Source: JBGPGW01 sp046349515
GTDB taxonomy: Bacteria > Pseudomonadota > Alphaproteobacteria > CADEGL01
DNA: 64,000 nucleotides
Direction of reading: 5' to 3'
NCBI GenBank assembly: GCA_046349515.1
Contig: JAXMCE010000003.1
Span: forward strand, 62,001 to 126,000
The notes beneath the pieces were generated by a model that made no database searches, was not told the origin of the DNA, and worked only from the letters and a program-made list of their open reading frames with translations. The position numbers and the translations under genes were made by a program. Shown piece by piece: positions 1 to 9,212 of the stretch (the first letter of the stretch is position 1; each line of letters opens with the position of its first letter).

Positions 1-119
1 CCTCGCAGGGACCGAAACGCCTGACAGTCGCGGACTCGGCGGCGCGTTGGGCCGCGAGCCCGGCTGCGGCCCGCGCAAGCGGCCGAGCGGCACGTCGCAA
101 GCGTGACGGCTATTGGTCG
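1..119. other. Window edge, no assignable gene
   Basis: This stretch lies beyond the stop codon of the mechanosensitive channel gene. On the plus strand one frame is open from base 2 to a TGA at 104-106 and another runs open to a TGA just inside the channel gene. Either could be the tail of a gene starting outside the window, but neither peptide shows a recognisable motif, so nothing is called. Confidence 0.3.
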
Positions 120-2252
120 CTAGGATGATGTGTTGGGCGCTGGTTTGGAAAGATCGAGCGCCTGGCGCGCTGCCGCCGCAGTCTCGTCCCCACCCGCCAC
201 TTGAACCGTCGGGAACGCGAATTTGATGCCGTTGGCATCGAAGGCTTTCTTGATGAGGGTATAGGCGCGGCGGCGGATCGGAAATTGTTCGCCGGGCTTG
301 GTCGTCATCTTGAGGCGGAGCTGGACAGCGAAGTCTCCGAACTGCTCGACGCCCTGCATCTTGAGCGTCTCGATGATGTGCGGCGCGAACTCCGGGTCTT
401 CGGCCAGCTCCTTGCCGACCTGTTTCACGAGCTTCCGTGCCTTGTCGAGGTCGCTGTCGTAAGTCACCCCGATCGTCAACTTGTCGATTACCCAGTCGCG
501 GCTGAGATTCTGAACGGCGCCCAGTTCGCCGAACGGCACGGTGGTGAGGGGGCCGCGATGGTGCCGCAGCTTGACGGAACGGAGGCTGAAGGATTCGACG
601 GTGCCTTTGTGGCTGCCGCTCTGGATGTACTCGCCGACGCGGAACGCATCGTCGAGCAGATAGAAGATGCCGCTGATGATGTCTTTGACGAGGGTCTGCG
701 CGCCGAAGCCGATGGCGACACCGACGACGCCGGCTCCGGCGATGAGCGGCCCGATCTCGATGCCGACGGCCGAGAGAACCATCAGCACCACCATGACGGC
801 GAAGACAGCGAACAGGATGTTTCGAAGGATGGGAAGAAGCGTTCTCAGTCGCGCGCTCCGTTGGGCGTCCTCGCTGTCGACTTTGCCCGTGCTCTCCGCC
901 GCGGCGAGCTTGCGGTCGAAGAGGGCGCGCATGACGTGCCAGGCGACGTCCGCGATGAGAAGAATGACGACCGCGTTGAGCGTGCCCCGCAAAAGGCGTG
1001 TCATGATCGTGTCGCGGGCCGTCAGCTCGACGAGGCTGATCTGCCAGGCATGCGCGAGAAAGAGCGCGGCGCCAATGATGAGCATGGCTCGCAATCCTCG
1101 CTCGAGAACGGCCACCGCGAGAGTCGATGTCTCGATCGGGCCTGTGGCCGCGGGCCGGAGCACGTGATTGATCGAGCGCTCGACCGCTCCGATCGCCGCC
1201 GGAACGGCGACAAGCAGCATGACCAGCCAGAACAGCGGCAGAAGGTGGCTGACGAAGAGAATCCATAGCGCGACCAGATAGAGCGACAGGAGCAGCAACT
1301 GGACGCGCCGGCCGTGGGCGGTGACATCCGACGCCTCGCGCGGTGCGCGCCAGTTGGCTTCGAGCATCAGGATGAGGACGCCGAGGGCGTTCAGGTCAGC
1401 GATGGTGCGAAGAGACTCGGGCGCGAAGCCGAGTGTCGCGAGAAGGCTGGCGGTTACGGAGACAAATGCCAACCAGGCAGCGATGAGGCTGGTCCGCCTG
1501 AACCAGAAATACGCCGCAGGCGTGCTCATCGGCAATATGCGAAAGCGCTCGCCCCCCGGCGCCAGGAGGAATCGTCCGAACGCGAGCACGAGACGCACGG
1601 CAACGATCGCGATCAGATAGCCGAGGACAATCTCACGCAGGAGCGGTGGCCAATCGAGTGCGAGGAAGGCGCCGATGCTGCCGATCGCGAAGGCGGCGAC
1701 GATTCCCGTGCCGAAGGCGAGACGAACGCTGATCGCACGCAGGCGCTGCTGGACGGTCTCGAGCGGCAAGGTCACGATCCATCGCTCGACGCTCGCGAGT
1801 ATCCGGTAGTAGAGCTGCTCCGCACCGACGCCGAGTGCCAGGAATGCGATGATCAATACGGCAATCTTGATGAGACCGCGTTCCTTGAACTCGAGTCCCA
1901 TGATGATCCAGCCGCGGGCCAGATCGTCGGTGAGCTTGGGAAATGAATCCGCGAGGGTCGTGAAGCGCGCGCGAGCCTGATCGATCTGGGTCGCGAGAAA
2001 ATGGGACGGAAGCACCTTGGCTTCCGTTGGGGCGGGGGCGGCGGCCTCGCCGCGTTGTTCCTCGATCCAGCGTTGCACGGTGGGATCGGCCAGGAGATCC
2101 AGAAGGAGTTTGATCTGGTTGGGTGTCTCCTTGCTGGACGCCTCCGCGGCCGGATTCTCAGCCAACGCCGTCCTTGCGGCGAGCGCGCCCTGCAGCACGC
2201 ACCCGGCGATGACGATGAATGCCGTCACGGCCAGTCGCATCAAACGAGCCAT
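120..2252 (-). CDS. MscS-family mechanosensitive ion channel
   Basis: Inner-membrane channel expected to open under membrane tension and release solutes during osmotic downshock. About 710 residues: a signal-like N-terminus (hydrophobic run ending near ALAARTALA), a region beginning near residue 40 that ends before the membrane part, some ten hydrophobic segments over residues 130-510, then the MscS pore and beta domain with GVVGVAIGFGAQTLVKD followed by FRVGEYIQSG and a C-terminal alpha/beta part. This is far longer than E. coli MscS (about 286 residues), so it belongs to the large multi-TM MscS group (YbiO/YnaI-like). The start at 2252 is chosen because GGGGAG lies 6 bases upstream and a signal sequence follows; an upstream in-frame start at 2294 would add 14 polar residues. 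It lies 84 bases downstream of the GMC oxidoreductase gene on the same strand and may be co-transcribed. Confidence 0.88.
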   Translation of the reverse strand: MARLMRLAVTAFIVIAGCVLQGALAARTALAENPAAEASSKETPNQIKLLLDLLADPTVQRWIEEQRGEAAAPAPTEAKVLPSHFLATQIDQARARFTTLADSFPKLTDDLARGWIIMGLEFKERGLIKIAVLIIAFLALGVGAEQLYYRILASVERWIVTLPLETVQQRLRAISVRLAFGTGIVAAFAIGSIGAFLALDWPPLLREIVLGYLIAIVAVRLVLAFGRFLLAPGGERFRILPMSTPAAYFWFRRTSLIAAWLAFVSVTASLLATLGFAPESLRTIADLNALGVLILMLEANWRAPREASDVTAHGRRVQLLLLSLYLVALWILFVSHLLPLFWLVMLLVAVPAAIGAVERSINHVLRPAATGPIETSTLAVAVLERGLRAMLIIGAALFLAHAWQISLVELTARDTIMTRLLRGTLNAVVILLIADVAWHVMRALFDRKLAAAESTGKVDSEDAQRSARLRTLLPILRNILFAVFAVMVVLMVLSAVGIEIGPLIAGAGVVGVAIGFGAQTLVKDIISGIFYLLDDAFRVGEYIQSGSHKGTVESFSLRSVKLRHHRGPLTTVPFGELGAVQNLSRDWVIDKLTIGVTYDSDLDKARKLVKQVGKELAEDPEFAPHIIETLKMQGVEQFGDFAVQLRLKMTTKPGEQFPIRRRAYTLIKKAFDANGIKFAFPTVQVAGGDETAAAARQALDLSKPAPNTSS

Positions 2253-2336
2253 GGCACTCCCCGAATCACGACGGTACGTGCGGGAGAATCGCAAGGGGTG
2301 TGGGAGCCCGCCGTTTCCGCACCTTCGTACCGTGCC

Positions 2337-4049
2337 CTAGGTCGCGCACTCGAGGACATGGTCGGACATCTTCTCGCCGATCATGATCGTCGTGATGTTG
2401 GTGTTGGCGCAGGGTACGCTCGGCATGACCGATGCGTCCGCCACGTGAAGGCCCTCGAGTCCGATCACGCGGCCCTTCGCATCGACGACGGCAGACCGGT
2501 CGTCTGCCTGTCCCATCCGGCAGGTGCCGCAGGCGTGCCAGTCCCCCTGGCTTCCTTCGCGGATCCACGCATTCATGGTGGCCTCGTTCTTGAGCACGCC
2601 CTCCATGCTGAAGCGCGGGTCCATCGCGCGTTTCAGCACCATCTGCCGGGCCGGTCCGCCCCAATCGAGGAGAACAGAGGCGATGTCCGACTTCAAGTCG
2701 TTCCAGCGCGATTTCGGCATGAGGCTGCGCACCGTGTCCGAATAGATGCCGGGCCAGACATCGGTCCACAGCGACCGGCATTCCGGCATCGCGAGCAGCT
2801 CGTGGGCGAACCGCGCGGCCTGGGCCATGCGCACGAGATCGCGCGGATCGGAGAACAGGTTGAAGGCAACGAGCGGCTCGTCTTCGGGATCGGTCGAGCG
2901 CAGGCGGACGAAGCCCTTGGAGTAGGATTTGTTCGGGCCGAAGAGGATGGCGCCGAGGCGCTCGCCCATGCGGGTGTGGGAAAAGCGGTTCGAGACCGAG
3001 AGCTTCATGTCTTGAGGCGCGCATCCGTCCTGGCGCGACGACCAGCGCACGCTCATGACGTAGGTGTGGCCGACGTCGGGCGACATGCGGCCTGCCGGCG
3101 TCAGGTGGAGGCCGAGCCCGAGAAGCGGATGGTCTTGCAGGTTCTGGCCGACGCCCGGCCGGTCTGCGCGAACGCCGATGCCGAGCGATCGCAGTTCTTC
3201 GGCGGGACCGATCCCGGCCCGCATCAGGAAGGCCGGCGAGTGAATCGCACCGCATGACACGATGACGGTGCGCGCACGGATCTCCTCCGTTGTTCCGTGC
3301 CGCCGCACGCGGACGCCAACCGCGCGTCTGCCCTCGAACAGCAGCGCCTCGACGAAAGTCTGGTCGCGGATATGCAAATTCGTCCGCATGCGCGTCGCCC
3401 CGTCGAGATAGCCGAGGGCGGCCGAGACGCGGTGGCCATAGGCGTTGCTCCGCGGGTGCGGGAAGCAGCCGTCGCCGAATTCGGCATGGCAGTCGGGAAA
3501 CGACTGGATGCCCTTTTTCCCGCACGCCTCGCGCATGGCGAGGGTGAGCCCGCCCCAGTCCGGCGGGAACGTCCGGTGGATGGGGATCGGCCCATCCTTG
3601 CCGTGGAAAGGGCCGTCGAAATCCATGTCGCGCTCGAGCCGCCGGAAGTAGGGCAGCACGTCCTTGAACGCCCAGCCTCGGGCGCCCATCGCCTCCCACT
3701 CGTCATAGTCGAGGGGGATGCCTCGGACCGCGACCTGGCCGTTGACGGTCGAGCCTCCGCCCATGACGCGCGCCTGCTCGTAGCGTCGGGGCTTCGTCGT
3801 CGCCATGAGCTCTTCGACGCTGCGGTTGCCGAGCGCGTCCATGTAGGCTTCGAGTTTCGTCCAATACCGGTAGGGCTCGAAATAATTGGGAAGGACCGAG
3901 GCTTCGAGGATTTCCTTGGGCATGCGCTCGGGCGGCGTGTCGGGGCCCGCTTCGAGGAGGCACACGGTGTGGCTGGACTTGGCCGAGAGACGATTGGCGA
4001 GGACCGAGCCCGCGGAGCCGCCGCCCACGATGACGTAGTCGAATTGCAT
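2337..4049 (-). CDS. GMC-family FAD-dependent oxidoreductase (choline/alcohol dehydrogenase type)
   Basis: Flavoprotein expected to oxidise an alcohol with FAD as acceptor; substrate unknown. 570 residues, normal for the family. The N-terminus is the FAD-binding dinucleotide fold YVIVGGGSAGSVLANRLS; GMC signature 1 appears as MGGGSTVNGQVAVRG near residue 95 and signature 2 as CGAIHSPAFLMRAGIGP near residue 265. The C-terminal active-site block WHACGTCRMG supplies the catalytic His, and NTNITTIMIGEK closes the FAD site. The start ATG gives the Rossmann strand immediately, so no signal peptide is present and the enzyme is probably cytoplasmic. It is divergent from the DMT exporter at 4.2 kb, with about 180 bases shared between them. 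Choline, glucose or polyethylene-glycol type substrates cannot be told apart from sequence reading. Confidence 0.9.
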   Translation of the reverse strand: MQFDYVIVGGGSAGSVLANRLSAKSSHTVCLLEAGPDTPPERMPKEILEASVLPNYFEPYRYWTKLEAYMDALGNRSVEELMATTKPRRYEQARVMGGGSTVNGQVAVRGIPLDYDEWEAMGARGWAFKDVLPYFRRLERDMDFDGPFHGKDGPIPIHRTFPPDWGGLTLAMREACGKKGIQSFPDCHAEFGDGCFPHPRSNAYGHRVSAALGYLDGATRMRTNLHIRDQTFVEALLFEGRRAVGVRVRRHGTTEEIRARTVIVSCGAIHSPAFLMRAGIGPAEELRSLGIGVRADRPGVGQNLQDHPLLGLGLHLTPAGRMSPDVGHTYVMSVRWSSRQDGCAPQDMKLSVSNRFSHTRMGERLGAILFGPNKSYSKGFVRLRSTDPEDEPLVAFNLFSDPRDLVRMAQAARFAHELLAMPECRSLWTDVWPGIYSDTVRSLMPKSRWNDLKSDIASVLLDWGGPARQMVLKRAMDPRFSMEGVLKNEATMNAWIREGSQGDWHACGTCRMGQADDRSAVVDAKGRVIGLEGLHVADASVMPSVPCANTNITTIMIGEKMSDHVLECAT

Positions 4050-4232
4050 GGCGCCCCCGCTCGCATCGCTTCGCCCCCACGGTTCTAGCCGATCGGACGC
4101 GCTTTGGCACGCGGGGCGGTCGACGCGCGGATTTAGGAATCACCGGGGCATGCATTGAACGATAGGATGGCCGGTGTCGCTGCGATCCTGCCTCGCGGCG
4201 AGCGCCTCTGTCTGGACCACGAGTCTCCCCCC

Positions 4233-5207
4233 ATGGACCATCACGCTCTCCATCCGCCTCCGCCGTCGGCCGGCTCAGTGACACCAGCCGATTCCCGCAG
4301 CGCCGGATTCGTGCTCGCGATCGTGGCCTGGCTGTTCTCCGCCGGTGTCTACATTGCCGTCAAGTGGGCGGCTGACGACATGCCGCCCTGGGCGATGACG
4401 TTCTGGCGCGTGAGCGTCGCCGGCATTGTCCTGGTGCCGCTGGTCGCGCGCCAATTGAGGGAGATCGTGGCGGCATGGCGGGCGCATCCCGTCGGCGTCG
4501 TCTTCGTGGGCACCATGGGGCTCTGCCTCTCCCAGGGATTCATGTTCACGGCCCTCACCTATACGAACGCGATCAACGCGGGAATCATCTTCGCCGCAAG
4601 CCCGCTCCTTATCGCGATCCTGGCGGTCCCGGTGCTGGGAGAGTCCTTGAGGGTCGTGCAGGTTCTTGCGGCGATCGTGGCGCTGCTCGGCACGGTCGTG
4701 GTTGCGTGCCGCGGCGACCCCGAGGTGCTGGCGACCCTTGATCTCAACCAGGGCGACGTGTGGGCGCTTGGCTCGGCCGTCTGCTTCGCGTGCTACACCG
4801 TGTTGCTCCGACGCTTGAAGCTCGCGCTGTCGGGGCTGCCCTTGCTCGTCCTGATGCTTGCTTCGGCATCGCTGGTCAGTGCGCCGCTTTATCTTTGGGA
4901 ACTCGCCCGGGAAGGTGCGTCGGCGATCAGCCATCGCGGCTTCGTCGCGGTGGCCTACGCGGCGATTCCGGGCGGGGCCCTGATGTACTACCTCTACAAC
5001 CGCAGTGTTGTGGCGCTCGGCGCATCGACGGCCGGTGTCGCGTTCTATCTCCAGACCGTCTACATCATCATCCTTGCGGACGCTCTTCTTGGCGAACGAT
5101 TGGCGCCCTACCATTTCGCCGGCATCGCTCTCATCGTCGCGGGCGTCGTTGCATTCACCTGGGCCAAAGCCAAGAGGAAGGAGCCGGCAGGCGCCTCTCA
5201 GACGTGA
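4233..5207 (+). CDS. EamA/DMT-superfamily transporter
   Basis: Ten-helix drug/metabolite transporter, usually an exporter of amino acids or small metabolites. About 324 residues with two EamA repeats: the first around residues 25-150 (FVLAIVAWLFSAGVYIAVKW and the conserved YTNAINAGIIFAASPLLIAI), the second around 165-310 with ALGASTAGVAFYLQTVYIII and an inward positive tail KAKRKE. The start is uncertain. ATG 4233 gives a short Pro-rich leader before the first helix and no clear ribosome site; in-frame TTG 4155 and ATG 4167 are alternatives with even less support. The gene is divergent from the GMC oxidoreductase and is followed by a 437-base gene-free stretch. Substrate cannot be inferred. 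Confidence 0.85.
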   Translation: MDHHALHPPPPSAGSVTPADSRSAGFVLAIVAWLFSAGVYIAVKWAADDMPPWAMTFWRVSVAGIVLVPLVARQLREIVAAWRAHPVGVVFVGTMGLCLSQGFMFTALTYTNAINAGIIFAASPLLIAILAVPVLGESLRVVQVLAAIVALLGTVVVACRGDPEVLATLDLNQGDVWALGSAVCFACYTVLLRRLKLALSGLPLLVLMLASASLVSAPLYLWELAREGASAISHRGFVAVAYAAIPGGALMYYLYNRSVVALGASTAGVAFYLQTVYIIILADALLGERLAPYHFAGIALIVAGVVAFTWAKAKRKEPAGASQT

Positions 5208-5644
5208 ATGCCCGGCGTGTCCCCCGAAACGCATTCACGCCCGCGATGGCAGGTGTGCTGGGTCAGTCGTACGGCGATGCACTCGACCCGGCGCGATATA
5301 CTTTCGTGGTATCTCGGAGACAAATTACCCTTAATTTTCCGGCTGACGATGGGATTTGAGTGTCCAGATTTTCTCGAGCGACGAGTGAGACATGTATCGT
5401 CACGTACACCCGGATGTCATTTTGTTGAGAACGCGCGTTTGATTTGAACATCTGCTCGACGGACGGTGAGAGGCGACGTTAATCGCTCTTCCGTTTGTTT
5501 TCTCACTCACATGCCGCGGTTCGGGTAACGGCATTCTGCTGCGGCCCATGAGTGGTACGTTCATTGCGCAAAGCTCCCGGAAGCCGGTCGGAAAAGCCCG
5601 CCCGTGCGACTCGCCCTCTCATTCGAGGGCACGGGAGATGAGCA
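5208..5644. other. Gene-free stretch upstream of the glycine-rich gene
   Basis: No convincing coding frame. It contains AT-richer patches around 5295-5345 and 5400-5460, unlike the high-GC surroundings, and so probably carries promoter sequence for the glycine-rich gene. A hairpin sits at its 3' end (listed separately). Confidence 0.5.
5601..5635 (+). promoter_or_regulatory. Hairpin abutting the ribosome-binding site of the glycine-rich gene
   Basis: CCCGT (5601-5605) pairs with ACGGG (5631-5635), and GCCCTC (5613-5618) pairs with GAGGGC (5625-5630), leaving a 6-base loop and a 7-base bulge. The right arm runs into GGGAGATGAG, the likely Shine-Dalgarno of the ATG at 5645, so folding could hide it. 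Seen by eye only; no folding energy was computed. Confidence 0.35.
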
Positions 5645-5955
5645 ATGGTCGCCAAACACTTTCGGCTTACTCTTTTCGCGTCCGTGGCCTCAGTCGCGCT
5701 GTGCGTCGTCGTCGCGCCGATCAAAATCGATGGCGGCACGTCATTGTTCCGTGACGGCGGTGCCCTCGCGAAGGAAGGCGGTGGTGGCGGCGGCGGCGGC
5801 ATTGGCGCGGGGATCGGCGCAGGTATCGGTGCGGGAGTCGGCGGCGCAGGCATTGGAGCGGGTATCGGTGCGGGCATTGGAGCCGGCATCGGCGCCGGTT
5901 TGGGCGGCGGCGGCGCGTGCGGATGTGGCGGCGGCGGTGGTGGTGGTGATGGCGG

Positions 5956-6121
5956 TGGTGCCGGTGGCGGCGGAGCTGGCGGCGGTGGTGCTGGCGGTGG
6001 CGGAGCAGGCGGTGGCGGTACGGGCGGCGGTGGTGCTGGCGGTGGCGGTGCTGGCGGCGGTGGTGCTGGCGGCGGTGGTGCTGGCGGCGGCGGTGCTGGC
6101 GGTGGTGGTGCCGGCGGCGGT
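5956..6121 (+). repeat. 15-base Gly-rich coding repeat (GGGGA units)
   Basis: About eleven imperfect 15-base units of the form GGCGGTGGTGCTGGC encode GGGGA with occasional Thr or Ser replacing Ala. Third-position changes between GGC and GGT vary from unit to unit. The boundaries are approximate. Confidence 0.7.
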
Positions 6122-6290
6122 AGTGCTGGTGGAACTGGTGGCGGTGGTGCTGGTGGAACTGGTGGCGGCGGTGCTGGTGGAGCTGGTGGCGGCGGTGCTG
6201 GTGGGAGCTGGCGGCGGCGGTGCTGGTGGAACCGGCGGCGGTGGTGCTGGTGGAACCGGTGGCGGTGGTGCTGGTGGAACCGGTGGCGGT
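6122..6290 (+). repeat. Seven 24-base tandem repeats, one with an extra G
   Basis: Units at 6122-6145, 6146-6169, 6170-6193, 6194-6218, 6219-6242, 6243-6266 and 6267-6290. The consensus GGTGCTGGTGGAACTGGTGG plus four bases encodes GAGGTGGG. The fourth unit is 25 bases long and breaks the reading frame of the host gene. Confidence 0.9.
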
Positions 6291-6815
6291 GGAATTGGCG
6301 CAGGTGCGGGCGGGGCCGAGGGCAGCGCTGGTCTTTCGGACGGTATGGGTCTCGCGACGAGCCCCGCGGTCAATCCGAGCCCGGATTCAAATCTGCTCGA
6401 GGATCCGTGTGGGAATGGCGACTCTCCGACGACGCGGCCGTGCAAACCCGATCAACTTCGCGATGGGCAATCGTCCATGTTGAATCCGGTCCCCGGCAAA
6501 ATTCAGACCGAAACGCTGCCCGTCTCGGATGGCGAGCTTGGGACGCAGCGCGGATCCGGCCATGTTCGACCCTTGTCTGGCAGGACCGACAAATTGTCAT
6601 TTGGCGAAATTGTGAATCTTGCGAAGACGAATTGGCGACAGTGAGCACAAGCTTAAGGAGGACGCTGCTCGAAAGAGCGAACTCGATTGCCAACTAGGGA
6701 ATCACTGTCCCAGTGGTGCCACGCAATTGATGTCGGGCGCCGCAGGCCCGGTGCGAAATGCGCACCGCTTGCCCGCGACTTGCGTCGCATTCAAGCGCGC
6801 CGAGTCATCCGATAA

Positions 6816-6890
6816 TGGTGCTGCCGAGTGGAATCGAACCACCGACCCCGTCCTTACCAAGGACGTGCTCTACCCCTGAGCTACGGCAGC
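6816..6890 (-). tRNA. tRNA-Thr (anticodon GGT), CCA encoded
   Basis: The reverse complement folds as a cloverleaf: acceptor GCTGCCG with CGGCAGC, D arm GCTC/GAGC, anticodon stem CGTCC/GGACG around loop TTGGTAA (anticodon GGT), T arm GGTGG/CCACT with TTCGATT, discriminator A, and an encoded CCA at 6816-6818. 75 bases. It reads ACC and, by wobble, ACT codons. Confidence 0.95.
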
Positions 6891-7221
6891 ACGGGGACCA
6901 CCTTGCCATAGGGGCAAAGTAGCCTGCAAGCCGTGGGGCTGGCGCGGGGGATCGGTGCCCTCGGCGGAGCCCAGAGCCTCCCGTCGATCACTCGCCCGAT
7001 ATTCCCGTTCCCGCACGGTGGCCGGCCCTGGTCGAGAGACGCTGGCTACATCGCCGGCGGTCATAGCCGATTTGACAAAGAGCCACCATGACGGGAAGGT
7101 AACGGCGGCTGCACCAATATCCTGATGCGGGGTTGTCCGCGACGTCTTCGTCCGATAGGCATCCGGCGCCGCCTGGCCGTAGGAACGCGAATCGTTCATT
7201 GTCGTCTCGAGGGCCATCGCC
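6891..7221. other. Gene-free stretch between tRNA-Thr and the MaoC gene
   Basis: No frame with family resemblance on either strand. It must hold the promoter of the divergent tRNA-Thr gene (reading left) and probably that of the MaoC gene (reading right), but no convincing -35/-10 pair was found. Confidence 0.4.
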
Positions 7222-7812
7222 TTGACCACCTTCACCTTGGCCAACGCGCGCGACTTCGTCGGCCGCGAGATCGGGTTGTCCGACTGGCTCCTCGTCGATC
7301 AGCGTCGCATCGATCTCTTCGCGGAGGCGACGGGCGACGACTACTGGATCCACACCGATCCTGGGCGCGCGCGAACCGAATCGCCCTTCGGCACGACGGT
7401 CGCCCACGGGTTCCTCACTCTGTCGCTCCTGGTGCCCCTTTACTATGACAGCGTCCGTCGTCCCGAACCGGGCGTCACGGCGCTCAACTATGGCGTCGAC
7501 CGCGTGCGCTTCATCGCGCCCGTCAAGCAAGGGGACCGCATTCGCGCTCGTTTCGTCCTCGACGAGATCGAGGACGGAGAGCCCGGTCGCCTGATGCTCG
7601 TCATCGGCGTGACCATGGAGATCGAGGGTGGCGAAAGGCCCGCCATGGTCGCCCGGTGCCGGAACCTCTATCTCTGGCCCAAGGAGAAGACAGCGCCCCG
7701 GTTGAGCGCAGAGGGAGCCAAGGCCCAATCCGAACGGTTCGATCGCGCGGCCGAAGCGCTACGCGCCAATTTGAAGCGCCGGAAGGATCAGACGCGGGCC
7801 CGCAAGGACTGA
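7222..7812 (+). CDS. MaoC-like (R)-specific enoyl-CoA hydratase family protein
   Basis: Hot-dog fold hydratase family acting on enoyl-CoA or similar thioesters. 196 residues. The start region reads ARDFVGREIGLSDW, standard for single-domain MaoC proteins; the catalytic block is the hydratase-2 motif with RIDLFAEATGDDYWIHTD (Asp and His of the dyad) and GTTVAHGFLTLSLLVPL. The C-terminal 35 residues are Arg/Lys-rich and longer than usual. No ATG fits: translation most likely begins at TTG 7222, preceded only by a weak CGAGGG. The gene precedes murA by 118 bases and is probably a separate unit. Confidence 0.85.
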   Translation: MTTFTLANARDFVGREIGLSDWLLVDQRRIDLFAEATGDDYWIHTDPGRARTESPFGTTVAHGFLTLSLLVPLYYDSVRRPEPGVTALNYGVDRVRFIAPVKQGDRIRARFVLDEIEDGEPGRLMLVIGVTMEIEGGERPAMVARCRNLYLWPKEKTAPRLSAEGAKAQSERFDRAAEALRANLKRRKDQTRARKD

Positions 7813-7930
7813 GGCACGCCATCGATTCGCCATCCTCGCGGATGAGCATGGCTGCGCCCATGGCCGCCTGTCTCGCTTGAGGGTTGATGGCCGATTGGGT
7901 AGAAGCACTCTGCATTAGCCGCGGACAGCT

Positions 7931-9208
7931 ATGGATAAAATTCGCATCAGGGGCGGTCGACGCCTCGAGGGATCGATCGCCATCAGCGGGGCGAAGAACG
8001 CCGCCCTGCCGCTCATGACAGCGAGCCTCCTCACCGATGAGCCGCTGTGTCTCGGGCGTCTGCCGGATCTCGTCGATATCCGAACGCTTGCCAACCTCCT
8101 GGAGCGCCACGGCGCCGAGGTCGCGATCAACGGTCATGCAAGTGATGCCGGCCGCGAAGGTACGCTGACCGTTCGCAACATCACCGACACGACGGCACCC
8201 TACGACCTTGTCCGGAAGATGCGTGCCTCGATCCTCGTGCTCGGGCCGCTTGTCGCCCGTTGCCGTCGGGCGCGTGTGTCGCTGCCTGGCGGATGCGCCA
8301 TCGGCACGCGGCCGGTCGACCTTCATCTCAAGGCGCTCCAGGCCCTGGGTGCCGAGATCGACCTCGAGGGCGGCTACGTCGAGGCGCGGGCGCCGGGCGG
8401 GCTCAGGGGCGCCCACATCACTTTCCCCAAGATTTCCGTGGGCGCCACCGAGAATACCCTCATGGCCGCGGTCCTCGCGCGGGGGGAGACTCTCATTGAA
8501 AATGCCGCACGCGAGCCGGAAATCACCGACCTCGCCCGCTGCCTCGTCGCCATGGGTGCGCGCATCGAGGGCATCGGAACCGAGACTCTTCATGTTGATG
8601 GCGTCGATCGGTTGCATGGTGCGCGTCACGAGACAGTCGCGGACCGGATCGAAGCCGGCAGCTACGCGATTGCGGCCGGCATCACGGGCGGCGACCTTGA
8701 ACTCGTCGGCGCCCGCCTCGAGGCGATCGGCGCGGTCGCCGCGATCCTCTCCGAAGCCGGGCTCACGCTCACGGAGACCGCAACGGGCCTCCGCGTCCGC
8801 CGCGCAAGGGAGCGCGTTCTTGGTGTCGACGTCATGACGGAGCCATTCCCCGGCTTTCCGACCGATCTTCAGGCGCAGATCATGGCCCTCATGACCGTCG
8901 CCGAAGGGGCTGCGATGATCACCGAGACGATCTTCGAGAATCGCTTCATGCATGTGCCGGAGCTCATGCGCATGGGCGCCAATATCAACTTGCACGGCGC
9001 ATCGGCCATGGTGCGTGGCGTGCCGCAGCTCAAAGGCGCGCCTGTGATGGCAACCGATTTGCGCGCCTCCGTCTCGCTTGTCCTCGCGGGCCTTGCGGCG
9101 GAAGGGGAGACTGTCATCGGCCGCGTCTATCATCTTGACCGCGGCTATGAGCGCCTCGAGCGGAAGCTGGCCGCTTGCGGCGCCGATATCGAACGAATCG
9201 GCGGCTGA
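7931..9208 (+). CDS. murA: UDP-N-acetylglucosamine 1-carboxyvinyltransferase
   Basis: First committed step of peptidoglycan synthesis in the cytoplasm: transfers enolpyruvyl from phosphoenolpyruvate to UDP-GlcNAc. 425 residues, as expected. The N-terminal ISGAKNAALPL carries the conserved Lys/Asn pair. The catalytic loop is LPGGCAIGTRPVDLHL with Cys122, the residue alkylated by fosfomycin in enzymes of this kind. GATENTLMAA and the C-terminal HVPELMRMGANI complete the EPSP-synthase-like fold. It begins an apparent operon with the DUF2948 gene 4 bases downstream, then hisG and hisD. Highly confident call. Confidence 0.98.
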   Translation: MDKIRIRGGRRLEGSIAISGAKNAALPLMTASLLTDEPLCLGRLPDLVDIRTLANLLERHGAEVAINGHASDAGREGTLTVRNITDTTAPYDLVRKMRASILVLGPLVARCRRARVSLPGGCAIGTRPVDLHLKALQALGAEIDLEGGYVEARAPGGLRGAHITFPKISVGATENTLMAAVLARGETLIENAAREPEITDLARCLVAMGARIEGIGTETLHVDGVDRLHGARHETVADRIEAGSYAIAAGITGGDLELVGARLEAIGAVAAILSEAGLTLTETATGLRVRRARERVLGVDVMTEPFPGFPTDLQAQIMALMTVAEGAAMITETIFENRFMHVPELMRMGANINLHGASAMVRGVPQLKGAPVMATDLRASVSLVLAGLAAEGETVIGRVYHLDRGYERLERKLAACGADIERIGG

Positions 9209-9212
9209 GCGA

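Larger units (their letters stand above)
5645..6644 (+). pseudogene. Glycine-rich exported protein, frameshifted in its repeat
   Basis: Starts MVAKHFRLTLFASVASVALC, a signal peptide, then GGALAKEGG and a long Gly/Ala/Ile stretch (GAGIGAG-type), then GGGGA and GAGGTGGG repeats. From 6122 the DNA is a series of 24-base units; the fourth, 6194-6218, has 25 bases because of one extra G in the GGG at 6203-6205. Reading the annotated frame past this point gives Trp/Arg-rich nonsense to 6697. Dropping one G restores the Gly repeat and leads into a sensible tail (LSDGMGLATSPAVNPSPDSN ... NLAKTNWRQ) ending at 6644; the corrected gene would be 332 residues. Whether the extra base is real (mutation or phase variation) or an assembly error in a repeat is unknown. 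Two similar proteins occur at 63.1 and 63.8 kb. Function unknown; secreted or surface structural role is inference. Confidence 0.75.

Noticed and set aside
201..1268. Long plus-strand frame of about 355 codons opposite the MscS-like gene
   Set aside because: It lies entirely antisense to the clear MscS-like gene, has no ribosome site and shows the Glu/Asp/Arg-rich composition of a high-GC shadow frame.
5926..6300. CRISPR-like array
   Set aside because: The repeats are continuous coding Gly codons without unique spacers.
5645..6697. Taking the 350-codon frame through the Gly repeat at face value
   Set aside because: The Trp/Arg-rich end after base 6205 is nonsense, while the alternative frame continues the repeat; a frameshift is the better reading.
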